From positions 99,608 to 163,607 of the forward strand of contig DAOLDL010000001.1 of assembly GCA_035327305.1 (NCBI GenBank): a stretch of 64,000 nt of DNA, read 5' to 3'. Origin of the DNA: CALMUP01 sp035327305. GTDB taxonomy: Bacteria; Verrucomicrobiota; Kiritimatiellia; CAIVKH01. How positions within the stretch are numbered: the first letter of the stretch is position 1; the number at the start of each line of letters is the position of its first letter. Of this stretch, positions 51,458-61,083 are shown piece after piece. The notes below the pieces were generated by a model, which was given only the letters and a program-made list of their open reading frames with translations, was not told the origin of the DNA and did no database searches. The translations under genes were made by a program, and so were the position numbers.

Positions 51458-53260
51458 TTATTCCATGCCGCCGCGCAATACTTTGACAAAGGCTTCCTGC
51501 GGAATGCTGACACGACCGATCTGCTTCATTTTCTTTTTGCCTTCCTTCTGGCGTTCCAGAAGTTTCCGTTTGCGGGAAATGTCACCGCCATAACATTTCG
51601 CGGTCACGTCTTTGCGCATGGCGCGAATTGTTTCGCGAGCAATGACTTTGTTGTTTACGCTTGCCTGGATGGCAATGGCAAACATGGCGGGCGGAATCAA
51701 TTCCTTCAACGCCTCGCACAATTGCCGTCCCCTGCCCTCTGCTTTGGACCGGTGAATGATGGATGAAAAAGCTTCCACCGCTTCTCCGTGCACAAGAATT
51801 TCCATTCTCACGAGATCGGATTCCTGATAACCGGCGTGTTCGTAATCCATGGATGCATAACCCCGGCTGATGCTTTTAAGCCGGTCATGGAAATCGATCA
51901 GGATTTCATTCAGGGGCAACTTACAGGTCAACATGACCCGCCTTGTGTCGATCGAGTCGGTTTTCTCAATGGCGCCACGACGATCCATGATCAATTGCAT
52001 CATGTCGCCAATGGTTTCGTTTTGGCAGATCAGGAAAGCCTTGATGATGGGTTCTTCAATTTTTTTGATGGCGCTTAAATCTGGAAGGCGGGATGGATTT
52101 TCCAATTCCTCCATGGACCCGTCGGTCTTATAAACCCGGTAGACAACATTGGGATAGGTTGTGATCAAGTCGATTTCGTATTCCCGTCGCAGTCTTTCCT
52201 GCACCACTTCCATGTGCAAGAGACCAAGAAAACCGCAACGGAAACCGAATCCCAGTGCCACCGAGGATTCAGGCATGAACGTAAAAGAGCTGTCATTCAA
52301 TTTGTATTTTTCCAAACTGAAACGGAGCTTTTCAAAATCGCTGGCTTCGATCGGGTATAAACCGCTGAAGACCATGGGGTGAACGTCCTTGAATCCCGGC
52401 AGAGGTTCGGAAGCGGGATGCCGGGCCAGCGTCACTGTATCACCGATTTTCACTTCGGATGGATCGCGAATATTGCTGATTATGTAGCCGACTTCCCCGG
52501 CGCTTAGACGTCCGGTTTTTACCAGTTCCGGGGTAAAAATGCCCACTTCCTTGACTTCAAAATCGCGGCCGGAACCCAGAAAGCGAATGCGATCGCCGGC
52601 GCTGATTCCACCATCAACCACACGCAAATAGGTGATAACGCCGCGAAAGGCATCGAATTCGGAATCAAAAACCAATGCTCTCGTGTGTTGTCCGGATGAA
52701 ACGGGCGGTGGAATGCGATGAAGTACCGCTTCCAGCACAGCCTCCACTCCCAATCCGGTTTTTGCGCTGACCCGAAGACAGTCGTGAGCCTCGATGGCCA
52801 GGATTTCTTCGATTTGATGTATGACATCATCGACATTGGCATTTTGCATGTCGACTTTGTTGATTACCGGAACCAGGGTCAGTTTTTGTCCTTCGGCGAG
52901 GAACGTATTGGCTACCGTTTGGGCTTCCACACCTTGCGTGGCATCCACAACCAGCAACGCCCCTTCACATGCGGCAAGACTGCGCGTGACTTCATAGGAA
53001 AAATCCACATGCCCCGGAGTGTCGATCAAGTTGAACGTGTAGGTTTTTCCATCCTTGGCGAGGTAATTCATCGTCACCGGATGGGCTTTGATGGTAATGC
53101 CGCGCTCGCGCTCGATATCCATGTCATCTAGCAATTGTTCCTTTAGCTCGCGCTTTTCCACGGACTTGGTGATTTCCAAAAGGCGATCCGCCAGCGTGGA
53201 TTTTCCATGATCGATATGGGCAATAATGCAAAAATTACGAATGTGATTTAGATCAGTCAT
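51458..53260 (-). CDS. lepA: Elongation factor 4 (LepA)
   Basis: 600-residue ribosome-associated GTPase. G1 AHIDHGKSTLADRL, RERGITIKAHPV, DTPGHVDFSYEV, NKVDMQNA, followed by the LepA-specific C-terminal domain (NKVIARETI, KCYGGDISRKRKLLERQKEGKKK cited by its start). Complete and of normal length. Upstream is rpe, 12 nt away. Confidence 0.97.
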   Translation of the reverse strand: MTDLNHIRNFCIIAHIDHGKSTLADRLLEITKSVEKRELKEQLLDDMDIERERGITIKAHPVTMNYLAKDGKTYTFNLIDTPGHVDFSYEVTRSLAACEGALLVVDATQGVEAQTVANTFLAEGQKLTLVPVINKVDMQNANVDDVIHQIEEILAIEAHDCLRVSAKTGLGVEAVLEAVLHRIPPPVSSGQHTRALVFDSEFDAFRGVITYLRVVDGGISAGDRIRFLGSGRDFEVKEVGIFTPELVKTGRLSAGEVGYIISNIRDPSEVKIGDTVTLARHPASEPLPGFKDVHPMVFSGLYPIEASDFEKLRFSLEKYKLNDSSFTFMPESSVALGFGFRCGFLGLLHMEVVQERLRREYEIDLITTYPNVVYRVYKTDGSMEELENPSRLPDLSAIKKIEEPIIKAFLICQNETIGDMMQLIMDRRGAIEKTDSIDTRRVMLTCKLPLNEILIDFHDRLKSISRGYASMDYEHAGYQESDLVRMEILVHGEAVEAFSSIIHRSKAEGRGRQLCEALKELIPPAMFAIAIQASVNNKVIARETIRAMRKDVTAKCYGGDISRKRKLLERQKEGKKKMKQIGRVSIPQEAFVKVLRGGME

Positions 53261-53272
53261 GATTCAAAATGG

Positions 53273-53953
53273 TCATGCAAATGCTTCGCGGCATGATTCC
53301 CGCATGGTTGTTATGTCTTTTTTCATGTCCGTGGCTCGAAACAACGACGTTCCGGCGATGAAAATTGATGTTCCGGAAGCGGCGCACTTAGGCGCGTTCT
53401 CGAGGTTGATTCCGCCGTCGACGGAAATAAGCAGTTCGGGCGCTTGACGATGCAGTTCGGCCATCTTGGGTAATACATGATCCAAAAACGCTTGCCCACC
53501 AAAGCCGGGGTGTACGGTCATGAATAAAACTTCATCGATTGAGGAAACAAATGGTAAAACCGCATCAAGCGGGGTTTCGGGATTCAACACCAAGCCGGGT
53601 TTTACACCGCGGCCACGAATGTGGGCGATCAGCTCCCGGCAGTCGGATTGCGCTTCAACATGAAATAGAAGGGTCTGCGCCCCGGCGTCCATAAATGCGT
53701 CAGCCAGTTCATGAGGCCTGGTAACCATCAAATGCACATGGCGGTACAGATCCGGGGCGACCCGGGCCGACATGGCTACAAAATCGGGTCCCATGCTCAA
53801 ATTCGGGACAAAATGGCCGTCCATAATATCAAGATGAACGCCATCCGCCCCGTTATTCATGACACTCTGGCAAGCGACCGCCAGGTTGCCCATATCTGCG
53901 GCAAGCAACGAAGGCAGAATCTTGATTGAAGGAATGTCACGACCGGTATTCAT
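53273..53953 (-). CDS. rpe: Ribulose-phosphate 3-epimerase
   Basis: 226-residue TIM barrel interconverting ribulose and xylulose 5-phosphates. ILPSLLAADMGNL, the metal-binding HLDIMDGHFVPNLSMGP, HLMV, MTVHPGFGGQAF and SVDGGINLENA are present. The ATG at 53953 is set by homology; upstream in-frame codons overlap cinA and are not conserved. A minus-strand promoter (TTGACC, 17 nt, TACCGT) ends 11 nt before it. Confidence 0.94.
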   Translation of the reverse strand: MNTGRDIPSIKILPSLLAADMGNLAVACQSVMNNGADGVHLDIMDGHFVPNLSMGPDFVAMSARVAPDLYRHVHLMVTRPHELADAFMDAGAQTLLFHVEAQSDCRELIAHIRGRGVKPGLVLNPETPLDAVLPFVSSIDEVLFMTVHPGFGGQAFLDHVLPKMAELHRQAPELLISVDGGINLENAPKCAASGTSIFIAGTSLFRATDMKKDITTMRESCREAFA

Positions 53954-53963
53954 AAGAGGCGAA

Positions 53964-53992
53964 ACGGTAGCTGAGCAATGCTCAAAGGTCAA
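53964..53992 (-). promoter_or_regulatory. Candidate promoter of rpe-lepA-lepB
   Basis: Minus-strand TTGACC (53992-53987), 17-nt spacer containing the palindrome TGAGC-ATT-GCTCA, and TACCGT (53969-53964), ten nt before the rpe ATG. Leader would be only about four nt. Confidence 0.45.
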
Positions 53993-54011
53993 GAAAGGGT
54001 CGCCACGTGCG

Positions 54012-55238
54012 TCAGGTAATCCGGGAAATGAGAAGATGCATGGCCAGTGTGGCCGATGCCTCGCGATTTGTCTCCCGATCACGCCCCAAACGCAGGGTTT
54101 CCGTTATGCCGCCCTGGGCATCCACCACCGCTATGTAAACCAATCCAACCGGCTTGTCCGGGGTTCCGCCATCCGGTCCGGCAATACCGGTGATGCCGAT
54201 ACCATAGTCAGACTGACAGGCTTTCCTGACACCTTGCGCCATGGAGTATGCGACGGGTTCACTAACCGCGCCATGTTCCTGCAACAAAGTTGGATCAACC
54301 TCCAACAGCCGTGATTTTACATCGTTATGATAGGCAATGATACCGCCTTTCATCCAGCCTGAAGCGCCAGGTACGGCCGTCAGTCGTTGACCAAGCATTC
54401 CGCCGGTGCATGATTCTGCCACGGCAATGGTCTTTCCCTTTTCCACCAGCAGGCGCGCAACGGTGGCTTCAATGGTTTCATCCATTTCCGAATATATCGA
54501 TCGGCCCAATGTATTGTGGATGATCGAGGCGGCGGATTCGAAGGCGTTTTTATCAGCGTCTTTTTGGGTGATCCGGATTACGACGCGACCCGGTTCGGCA
54601 CAATATGCTGTTTCGACATTTAGCTGGCTATAACCGTTATCCTCAAGGCGGGCGGCGATATCGGACTCCCCCAGCCCGGCGGTTTGAAAAAGTTGTGTCA
54701 TTGGAATATCGCCAATGCGATTTTGAGCAAACCACGGTAGAACGTGATCGGTCATAACGCCATGAAACTCGCGCGGCGGTCCCGGCAACAGAAACAGATG
54801 TTTTTCATTTTTGGCTAGATATTCGCCCGGAGCCATGCCATGCGCGTTGTGAAGGATGTGCGCGCCTTGCACAACCAGCGCATGACGTTCCACTGTGCTG
54901 TTCAATGGTTTATTGCGGGATCGGTATGATGCAATTACCGCTGTACGGGTAGGTTCATGCATGACCACGCCGGTCCCCATCCAATCCGCCGCGATCTCGC
55001 GAGTAACATCGTCGGACGTCGGTCCGAGTCCGCCGGTAACAATGACCACATCAACTCGATCAAGCGCGGAAAAAATTGCTTCGCGCATGGCCGTCAAATC
55101 ATCGGGAACTGTTGTGTCACGAACCAATCGCCAACCGAGGGGAGTCAGTTGGTTGCCCAGCCATTGGGCGTGACGATTGATCACCCGGCCATTGAGTAAT
55201 TCAGCTCCGGTGGTGACCAATTCGACGTCCATGTTCAT
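54012..55238 (-). CDS. cinA: CinA-family protein (nicotinamide-nucleotide amidohydrolase)
   Basis: 408 residues: N-terminal MoCF-like domain (VTTGAELLNGRVINRHAQWLG, GGLGPTSDDVT, LLPGPPREFHG) and the C-terminal PncC/CinA domain (AESCTGGMLGQRLTAVPGAS, GVRKACQSDYGIGITGIAGPDGGTPDKPVG cited by GITGIAGPDGG). CinA proteins cleave NMN or ADP-ribose-like compounds. ATG 55238 overlaps the galE stop (ATGA), which decides the start. Confidence 0.93.
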   Translation of the reverse strand: MNMDVELVTTGAELLNGRVINRHAQWLGNQLTPLGWRLVRDTTVPDDLTAMREAIFSALDRVDVVIVTGGLGPTSDDVTREIAADWMGTGVVMHEPTRTAVIASYRSRNKPLNSTVERHALVVQGAHILHNAHGMAPGEYLAKNEKHLFLLPGPPREFHGVMTDHVLPWFAQNRIGDIPMTQLFQTAGLGESDIAARLEDNGYSQLNVETAYCAEPGRVVIRITQKDADKNAFESAASIIHNTLGRSIYSEMDETIEATVARLLVEKGKTIAVAESCTGGMLGQRLTAVPGASGWMKGGIIAYHNDVKSRLLEVDPTLLQEHGAVSEPVAYSMAQGVRKACQSDYGIGITGIAGPDGGTPDKPVGLVYIAVVDAQGGITETLRLGRDRETNREASATLAMHLLISRIT

Positions 55239-56206
55239 TTGGGATAGCCATTCGGGTTTCGCTGATGCCAGTCCCACGCATGCTGGATGATGGTTTTCAA
55301 TTCGGGAAAACGGGGATTCCAACCCAATTCCTTTCTCGCTTTATCGGCCCCGGCGATCAAACGACCCGGATCGCCCGGACGTCTCGGCGCCACAACGGCG
55401 GGAATATCGTGTCCGGTAATTTCACGGGATATATCGACCACTTCCTTGACCGAATACCCATCACCATTGCCCAGGTTGAAGGCGCCCTGCATGGTTCCCT
55501 CCAACGCGAGGATGTGCGCCTGTGCGAGATCCACAATATGTATGTAGTCGCGAATACATGAACCGTCTGGCGTATCATAATCGTCCCCGAACATCATGAC
55601 TTTGTCTTTTCGACCAAGAGCCACGAAAAGTACATTCGGGATCAGGTGGGATTCCGGTTCATGGTCTTCACCGAATTTTTCCGTGGCGCCGGCGGCATTG
55701 AAATAGCGAAGAAATACGGACTGCAGATTGCGCCGCTCGCGATACCAGAGCAGTATTTTTTCCAATTGCAGTTTTGATTCACCGTACGGATTAGTCGGTC
55801 GCTGTGGCAGATCCTCGGTCATCGGCATGGTGTCGGGTTGACCGTAGGTGGCGCATGTGGAGGAGAATACGATGCGGGGAACACCGACGTTTTGCATGGC
55901 TTCCACCAGGTTCAGTCCCCCGACCACATTATTTCGGAAGTACATACCGGGATCCTCCATGGATTCCCCCACCAAAGCATACGCCGCAAAATGCATGACG
56001 GCGTCCGGCTTGATACTTTGCATGGCCGAATTAATGGCATCCGGGTTGCGAAGATCACCGTGAATAAAACCGGCACGATCATCAATGGCGGCACGATGTC
56101 CGCGTTCCAGGCTGTCAAACACATGGACGTTATGCCCACGATCAAGTAATAACTCCGTCGTGACACTTCCGATATATCCGGCACCGCCGGTCACTAGTAT
56201 TTTCAT
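55235..56206 (-). CDS. galE: UDP-glucose 4-epimerase
   Basis: 323-residue short-chain dehydrogenase-type epimerase. MKILVTGGAGYIGSVTTELL NAD motif, HFAAYALVGESMEDP, catalytic Ser in FSSTCATYG and YxxxK in NPYGESKLQLEK, then RYFNAAGA and NLGNGDGYSVKEV. The start at 56206 is chosen because the protein then begins at the Rossmann strand; TACGAT lies seven nt upstream. 56215 or 56242 are possible. Confidence 0.94.
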   Translation of the reverse strand: MKILVTGGAGYIGSVTTELLLDRGHNVHVFDSLERGHRAAIDDRAGFIHGDLRNPDAINSAMQSIKPDAVMHFAAYALVGESMEDPGMYFRNNVVGGLNLVEAMQNVGVPRIVFSSTCATYGQPDTMPMTEDLPQRPTNPYGESKLQLEKILLWYRERRNLQSVFLRYFNAAGATEKFGEDHEPESHLIPNVLFVALGRKDKVMMFGDDYDTPDGSCIRDYIHIVDLAQAHILALEGTMQGAFNLGNGDGYSVKEVVDISREITGHDIPAVVAPRRPGDPGRLIAGADKARKELGWNPRFPELKTIIQHAWDWHQRNPNGYPK

Positions 56207-56280
56207 GCCGCACATCGTAATGATGACGTTCTCAAACGCCAATGAATATTTTTATCCGACCCGGCGTCCATGCCGGGAAA

Positions 56281-57390
56281 TTACGTCACATAGATGCGTT
56301 CCACGGTGGAATCGATACTGGTCAGCATTTCGTAGGCGATGGTGCGGGCCATGCGGGCCATTTCATCCGCCCAGAAATGTTCATTTCCCTGGGAACCAAT
56401 CAAAACGACTTCATCACCGGGTTGAGCGGGGCTGTCGGGTCCGATATCCAGGGTTATCCAATTCATGCTGACTCTTCCCACCACCGGGTAACGGCGTCCA
56501 TGAATAAGCGCGAATCCCCGGTTGCCCAGCAAACGATGGTAACCATCCGCATAGCCTGCGGCGATCGTGGCAATGCAGGTTTCTTTCGGTGTGGCATAAC
56601 TGCTGTAATATCCTACAGGTGTATTGGCGGGTACCTTCTTAACCATCATTACTCTGGTTTTCCATTGAAGCACCGGTTGGGTGACAACCCGCAAGCCCGC
56701 ATCCCGTGCGCCATAGCCATAAAGAATGATGCCTGGCCGCACCGCGTCAAAATCCCACTGGGGAAAACATTGAAATGCACGACTGCTGGAAACATGACGC
56801 ATAAGCGGCCGATCACAGAATTTTGATATTTCATCTGCAATGGATTGAAAGCGCTCAACCTGATCCGGACCAAGCGATGGCCGCGCGATTTCCACCGAGG
56901 CAAAGTGGGTGCAGATTCCGGTTAGTCGTAGACCGGGCAAGCGGTCGATTTCCCGAAAGGCATGCACGGCATTGATCCAGGGCACGCCGAATCGGCCCAT
57001 ACCGGTATCAATTTTAAGGTGGGCATCGATTTTACATCCCAAATTATTTGCCGCATCTGACAGCAGTGCGGCATGAGACTCATCAACCAGGATGGGAATT
57101 ATAGAGTTTTCGGCAAGTTGTTTGACTTCATCAGGTGCAGTTGCCCCCAGAATAATGATGGAGGCATCCGGCGCTACTTCACGTACAATCAGCGCTTCCT
57201 GCAGGTACGCGACCGCAAACCAATTAATTCCGCATTGGAAAGCATGCCGGGCCACTTCGCGTAATCCATGGCCATAGGCGTTGGCTTTAATAACGAAAAC
57301 CAGTTTTGTTTCCGGTCCCAGAGCGGCCTGAACCTGTCGGATATTATGCTCCAACTGCCTTAAATCAATTTCTACCCACATACGATTCAT
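56281..57390 (-). CDS. alr: Alanine racemase
   Basis: 369-residue PLP enzyme making D-alanine for peptidoglycan. The PLP lysine is in LVFVIKANAYGHGLREVA, with KIDTGMGRFG, GYYSSYATP, AAGYADGYHR and VGRVSMNWITLDIG. Start 57390 (MNRMWVEIDLRQLEHNI) is supported by homology and by TACTAT ending 8 nt upstream; in-frame codons upstream are not conserved. Confidence 0.93.
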   Translation of the reverse strand: MNRMWVEIDLRQLEHNIRQVQAALGPETKLVFVIKANAYGHGLREVARHAFQCGINWFAVAYLQEALIVREVAPDASIIILGATAPDEVKQLAENSIIPILVDESHAALLSDAANNLGCKIDAHLKIDTGMGRFGVPWINAVHAFREIDRLPGLRLTGICTHFASVEIARPSLGPDQVERFQSIADEISKFCDRPLMRHVSSSRAFQCFPQWDFDAVRPGIILYGYGARDAGLRVVTQPVLQWKTRVMMVKKVPANTPVGYYSSYATPKETCIATIAAGYADGYHRLLGNRGFALIHGRRYPVVGRVSMNWITLDIGPDSPAQPGDEVVLIGSQGNEHFWADEMARMARTIAYEMLTSIDSTVERIYVT

Positions 57391-57397
57391 GGTCACG

Positions 57398-57425
57398 ATA
57401 GTATCCATGTATCGCGCTGGCGCAA
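57398..57425 (-). promoter_or_regulatory. alr promoter, leaderless geometry
   Basis: Minus-strand TTGCGC (57425-57420), 16-nt spacer, TACTAT (57403-57398), seven nt, then the ATG at 57390. No Shine-Dalgarno sequence. Confidence 0.5.
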
Positions 57426-57443
57426 CTTCCAAACGAGTTAAAT

Positions 57444-58268
57444 CTATGGACTTGAACTGTCGTTCAATGACCAATCATATTCGAGATGCCGAATGGCAAA
57501 TGTCCGGCCATGCATACGCGCGGCGGTTTCCTCGGGGAGAAACTGGCGAATATATGCATCCAGCGAACCTGCCTGTGATTCAAAATCCGATGAAAACCAC
57601 TTGAAGACCATGGAAAGATGCAAGATGCCGGACGATAGATCGATGACATTCCGGGAATTATCCAGGATGAAAAGTCGGGTCTGCGCATTCAGTTGATCCT
57701 GCAGGCGTTCGGCGATATACGGTTCATTAAGAAGCGCCGGAGCGGATTTCGCCGCGCATACCAGGGCAAAGTGAACGCGCGGATCGTTAAATGTCGGACG
57801 GATCAATTTGTGTTCCAGATAATCCAGCGTTGTAATTCTACCCATCAGGCTGACCACGGGTTGCCCCCATGGTCCCCGCCATAAATTCCCAATATCCTTG
57901 ATGGAGTCGATTGGATAATTCCGCAAGATCAAATCAATGGTTTGGGCATTGTACAAATTGATCAGGTAGGCCAACTGCTGATCAGAGAACCAGCTTCGGT
58001 ATAATTCAGAATCCACACGGGCAAGCTCCCGCAAGTATTTGTGCAGTTGATCGGGATCGGATTTAATCAATGCGTAATTTACGCGACCATTATCGGATAC
58101 GATGTTTTGAAGGACCTGGGCAAATGATGAATGACGGTGGTCAAACAGGTCATTGTCGACGACCTCATACTCGGTTTCTGCAATCGATGTTAATCCGGAT
58201 AGTGCGACAGCCATACCCACAAGTAGAAAACAGGTTGCTGGCGAGTTGCCTGACAATCGACTTTGCAT
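57444..58268 (-). CDS. Exported DUF547 protein
   Basis: 274 residues. Signal peptide (CFLLVGMAVALSGL, SIAET) then the DUF547 domain: LAYLINLYNAQTIDLILRNYP, SIKDIGNLWRGPW, TLDYLEHKLIRP, DPRVHFALVCAAKSAPALL. Function unknown; a link to thioredoxin-like or protease folds has been proposed for the family. The usual second Cys of the 'CxxxSCPxL' segment is Ala here. Start is uncertain between 58268 and 58283. It ends 53 nt before alr. Confidence 0.8.
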   Translation of the reverse strand: MQSRLSGNSPATCFLLVGMAVALSGLTSIAETEYEVVDNDLFDHRHSSFAQVLQNIVSDNGRVNYALIKSDPDQLHKYLRELARVDSELYRSWFSDQQLAYLINLYNAQTIDLILRNYPIDSIKDIGNLWRGPWGQPVVSLMGRITTLDYLEHKLIRPTFNDPRVHFALVCAAKSAPALLNEPYIAERLQDQLNAQTRLFILDNSRNVIDLSSGILHLSMVFKWFSSDFESQAGSLDAYIRQFLPEETAARMHGRTFAIRHLEYDWSLNDSSSP

Positions 58269-58355
58269 GCAAACATTTTGCATTTGAAACGCCGGTTTGG
58301 CAAGCAAGAGGTGTTTGCCGGCAATTTATCGACATCGAACAAGCGGAGGCCAACT

Positions 58356-58847
58356 TTACGAATTTTGAAGAAATGCTGGAAGTTCAAGTGCTCGGGTATA
58401 CATCGCAAGGCTCCCATCCTTCGCGCGCGGCCATAATTCGGAAGGGCGATCCCAGTACAACTCAATCCCGTTTCCATCCGGATCGCGAAGATAAACGGCT
58501 TCACTTACACCGTGATCAACTGCGCCGTCAATCGGTATGCCTGCGTGGAGAACTCGTTTAACTGCATCGATCAGATCTGCGCGCGACGGATACAAAATAG
58601 CCAGGTGATACAAACCCGTCGAACCGGGAGGCGGATGTCCCCCACCCTCGCTTTCCCATGTATTAAGTCCGATGTGGTGGTGGTAACCTCCGGCGGAAAT
58701 AAATACGGCTTGAGCGCCATAACGTTGAGTTACTTCAAATCCCAGGATATCACAATAAAAGCCGAGCGCTCGTTCAAGTTGGGCAACCTTAAGATGAACA
58801 TGACCGATTCTTACGTTGGGATTAATCGGCATATTTTTCATACACAT
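58356..58847 (-). CDS. VOC-superfamily dioxygenase/glyoxalase-like protein
   Basis: 163 residues with the paired beta-alpha-beta-beta-beta modules of the vicinal oxygen chelate fold. IGHVHLKVAQLERALGFYCDILGFEV carries the first metal His (HVHLKV), LYHLAILYPSRADL the second, and DPDGNGIELYWDRP the Glu. The pattern is close to CatE-type catechol-2,3-dioxygenase-like proteins; the substrate is unknown. A TAATAA ends seven nt before the ATG at 58847. Confidence 0.85.
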   Translation of the reverse strand: MCMKNMPINPNVRIGHVHLKVAQLERALGFYCDILGFEVTQRYGAQAVFISAGGYHHHIGLNTWESEGGGHPPPGSTGLYHLAILYPSRADLIDAVKRVLHAGIPIDGAVDHGVSEAVYLRDPDGNGIELYWDRPSELWPRAKDGSLAMYTRALELPAFLQNS

Positions 58848-58936
58848 AACAAATTATTACGTGACGTCCGTCCGTGAATCATGGTGATTACGGTATTTCG
58901 TGCACACTGCAAATCGATTAACAAAAGAAATGAGCG

Positions 58937-59677
58937 CTAACTGCCAAGATCATTGCGAATTTCGACAAATACACGATATTCTTCATGTTTAGCCATCAAT
59001 CTATTACGGATATCGGCGGCCGAGGGTTGTCCCGGCGCATTAGGTTTATCCAAATAACCGTAGGTCAGACACGAGCCGACCATGGGTAGTTCGATGCGGG
59101 ATTCCGGCCCCATCGGTCCCATCGCCAGCGCGCACACGGCAGTTTTGGAGTTTTTCTTCAGCAATTGCGACAGTCTGTTTAATTCCGTTCGGTCGTTGGC
59201 ATACGCGGCTATTTTGGTTACATCGACGCCGGCGGCCTGTCCCGATTTGACAACGGCCTGTAGCTCTGCTGATGTCGGCATTTTTCGAAATTGATGGTGT
59301 GATCCGACAATGGTGGCTTTGCTACGGGCAACCGCCGTAATGTCCGGCAATATGGAGGCATTAAGTTCGATGTCGATCCCCGTCACATGCGGCAATCCCT
59401 GGATGTAGCAATCAAGCCGCGATTGTTCGTCAGCGCTCCAACGACCGCCTTCAGAAACGTGGCGAATCGTCAATAAAGTGCCTATCCCGGCTTTGGTGAT
59501 CCGATGCGCGGCGACGGGCCAATTGCAGGAGTCCTCACCGATGAGATCCAATCGGATTTCCACGACATCACATGGAAAGTTGAAATCATCGGAAACTTTT
59601 TCCAGGCCTTCGGGAGTGGACACAATGCCCACAACAAGAGGAATAAAGCCCGGATCCATGTCATAACCGAGAAACAT
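58937..59677 (-). CDS. aroD: 3-dehydroquinate dehydratase, type I
   Basis: 246-residue Schiff-base dehydratase of the shikimate pathway. DVVEIRLDLI, LLTIRHVSEGGRW, catalytic His in VGSHHQF and Schiff-base Lys in VDVTKIAAYA, then MGPMGPESRI. Complete though away from the aroF-tyrA-aroA cluster. ATG 59677 or 59659. Confidence 0.9.
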   Translation of the reverse strand: MFLGYDMDPGFIPLVVGIVSTPEGLEKVSDDFNFPCDVVEIRLDLIGEDSCNWPVAAHRITKAGIGTLLTIRHVSEGGRWSADEQSRLDCYIQGLPHVTGIDIELNASILPDITAVARSKATIVGSHHQFRKMPTSAELQAVVKSGQAAGVDVTKIAAYANDRTELNRLSQLLKKNSKTAVCALAMGPMGPESRIELPMVGSCLTYGYLDKPNAPGQPSAADIRNRLMAKHEEYRVFVEIRNDLGS

Positions 59678-59758
59678 GGTTACATGCGAATTGAAATAAA
59701 TGCCTGATTCATTGACTTCTGAATCATTCGTGAGGGAGCTTTGTGCGTGATAACCCGA

Positions 59759-60034
59759 TTATATGGCTCTACCGGCGCGGCGCTTTACACCGTCTCGATG
59801 GCCAACCGTCTTAACTTCCTTGGCCTTGACGGCACGGTCATGCTTGCGGGCGCGTGCGCCTTCCAATTTCATGGTGGTTTCGTAATGTCGGATATACATT
59901 GGATTATTATATCCCTCGCAATTACGGCCTTTCCACTTCAGAACCGGATGATGGAAAATGGCGCAATGGGTTTTAAGATTCAGTGCACAACCCTTGCACT
60001 CTTTTACCGGCTTCGTACTGGGGCTTTTCGTCAT
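59759..60034 (-). CDS. Small cysteine-motif protein of unknown function
   Basis: 91 residues. The first half has four cysteines in C-x2-C-x7-C-x14-C order (residues 13, 16, 24, 39: ECKGCALNLKTHCAIFH then WKGRNCEGYNN) with aromatic residues between, suggesting a zinc site; the C-terminal half is highly basic (ARKHDRAVKAK). AAGGA lies ten nt upstream of the ATG. The spacing looks like a conserved family, but I cannot name it. Possibly RNA- or ribosome-associated, by its charge only. Confidence 0.6.
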   Translation of the reverse strand: MTKSPSTKPVKECKGCALNLKTHCAIFHHPVLKWKGRNCEGYNNPMYIRHYETTMKLEGARARKHDRAVKAKEVKTVGHRDGVKRRAGRAI

Positions 60035-60138
60035 AGTTTGTGTATCCTTGCTAAACCATCAACAGATACAGGGTATCAGAACCGGGGGAAAAAACCAAGT
60101 ATTCTCTTTCGGGGGTAATTCAGAAATATCCAAATCAT

Positions 60139-61032
60139 TTATTTCATTACGGGAGGGATAAGGACGTTCAGGGCGCCACCACGAACTTCCACCTCCACAT
60201 CGGTAGTTGCCTCAACCAATTCGCCGTCCACCTGCACTGGGCCAGAACTGGAACGCCGGACCATCAGTTTCTTGAATCGTCGGGTAATCACCCCGCCTAC
60301 CTTGTCAATGGTTCCATCAAACAATCGGCCAATACCGGCAATAGCCGCCGGCGCATCGGACTTTTGCACGACGACCATTTCCAACAATCCATCATTTTCA
60401 TGGGCTTTCGGCGCAATTCGCGCGCCACCGCCGTATTGGGTTAAATTAGCTACGGTGAATATCAGCGGATCAACAAATTGCTCCTCGGGTCCATCGTCAA
60501 TTTTGACCCGGAAAGGTGCGGGTTTATATTCAAAAAATTCATAAGCCGCGGCAAAAACATAAGGTAGAATCCCGCGCATCGGCATTTTTTCAAACGTTCG
60601 CACCAGCGACGCATCCGCGGCCATACTGCAGGTCACAAAAAACGGGCGTCCGTTGGCGAATCCGACATCAATTCGCGATGTTTTGGCATTTACCAGGGCT
60701 TGAGCCGCTTTTTCCGGGCTTAATGGAATGCCAAAATGCCGGGCAAATCCGTTACCACTGCCCGCCGGCAAAACGCCCAAGGCAACATCCGTACCGATCA
60801 ATTCAGAGCCAATTGTATTGATCATGCCGTCGCCACCGGCGACCAAGACAACATTCACACCATCGGAAATCGCTTGTTTTGTTTTTGCATGACCATCCTT
60901 GATGTCACGACTGATCTGATATGAAATCGTGTCTGCGCGTTCAGCCCATGTTCGTTCAACAACTTCCGCCAATTCGCCAAGAGATTGCCCGAAACCTGCA
61001 TTCGGGTTGACGATTACAAGAACTCTATCCAT
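60139..61032 (-). CDS. Diacylglycerol kinase-family lipid kinase
   Basis: 297 residues, YegS/BmrU/DgkB-like. MDRVLVIVNPNAGFGQS begins the catalytic fold; nucleotide motif VVLVAGGDGMINTIGSEL, GVLPAGSGNGFARHFGIP, and a C-terminal domain with GPVQVDGELVE. The physiological lipid substrate is not certain. Start 61032 is set by the family N-terminus and the promoter (TTGATA, 16 nt, TACAAT, 8 nt, ATG). Confidence 0.9.
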   Translation of the reverse strand: MDRVLVIVNPNAGFGQSLGELAEVVERTWAERADTISYQISRDIKDGHAKTKQAISDGVNVVLVAGGDGMINTIGSELIGTDVALGVLPAGSGNGFARHFGIPLSPEKAAQALVNAKTSRIDVGFANGRPFFVTCSMAADASLVRTFEKMPMRGILPYVFAAAYEFFEYKPAPFRVKIDDGPEEQFVDPLIFTVANLTQYGGGARIAPKAHENDGLLEMVVVQKSDAPAAIAGIGRLFDGTIDKVGGVITRRFKKLMVRRSSSGPVQVDGELVEATTDVEVEVRGGALNVLIPPVMK

Positions 61033-61040
61033 GAATGCAG

Positions 61041-61068
61041 ATTGTAGTTGAGTGTGAAAAAATATCAA
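61041..61068 (-). promoter_or_regulatory. Promoter of the lipid kinase gene, near-leaderless
   Basis: Minus-strand TTGATA (61068-61063), 16-nt spacer, TACAAT (61046-61041), eight nt, ATG at 61032. Confidence 0.6.
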
Positions 61069-61083
61069 TTACATAGCCGTAGC

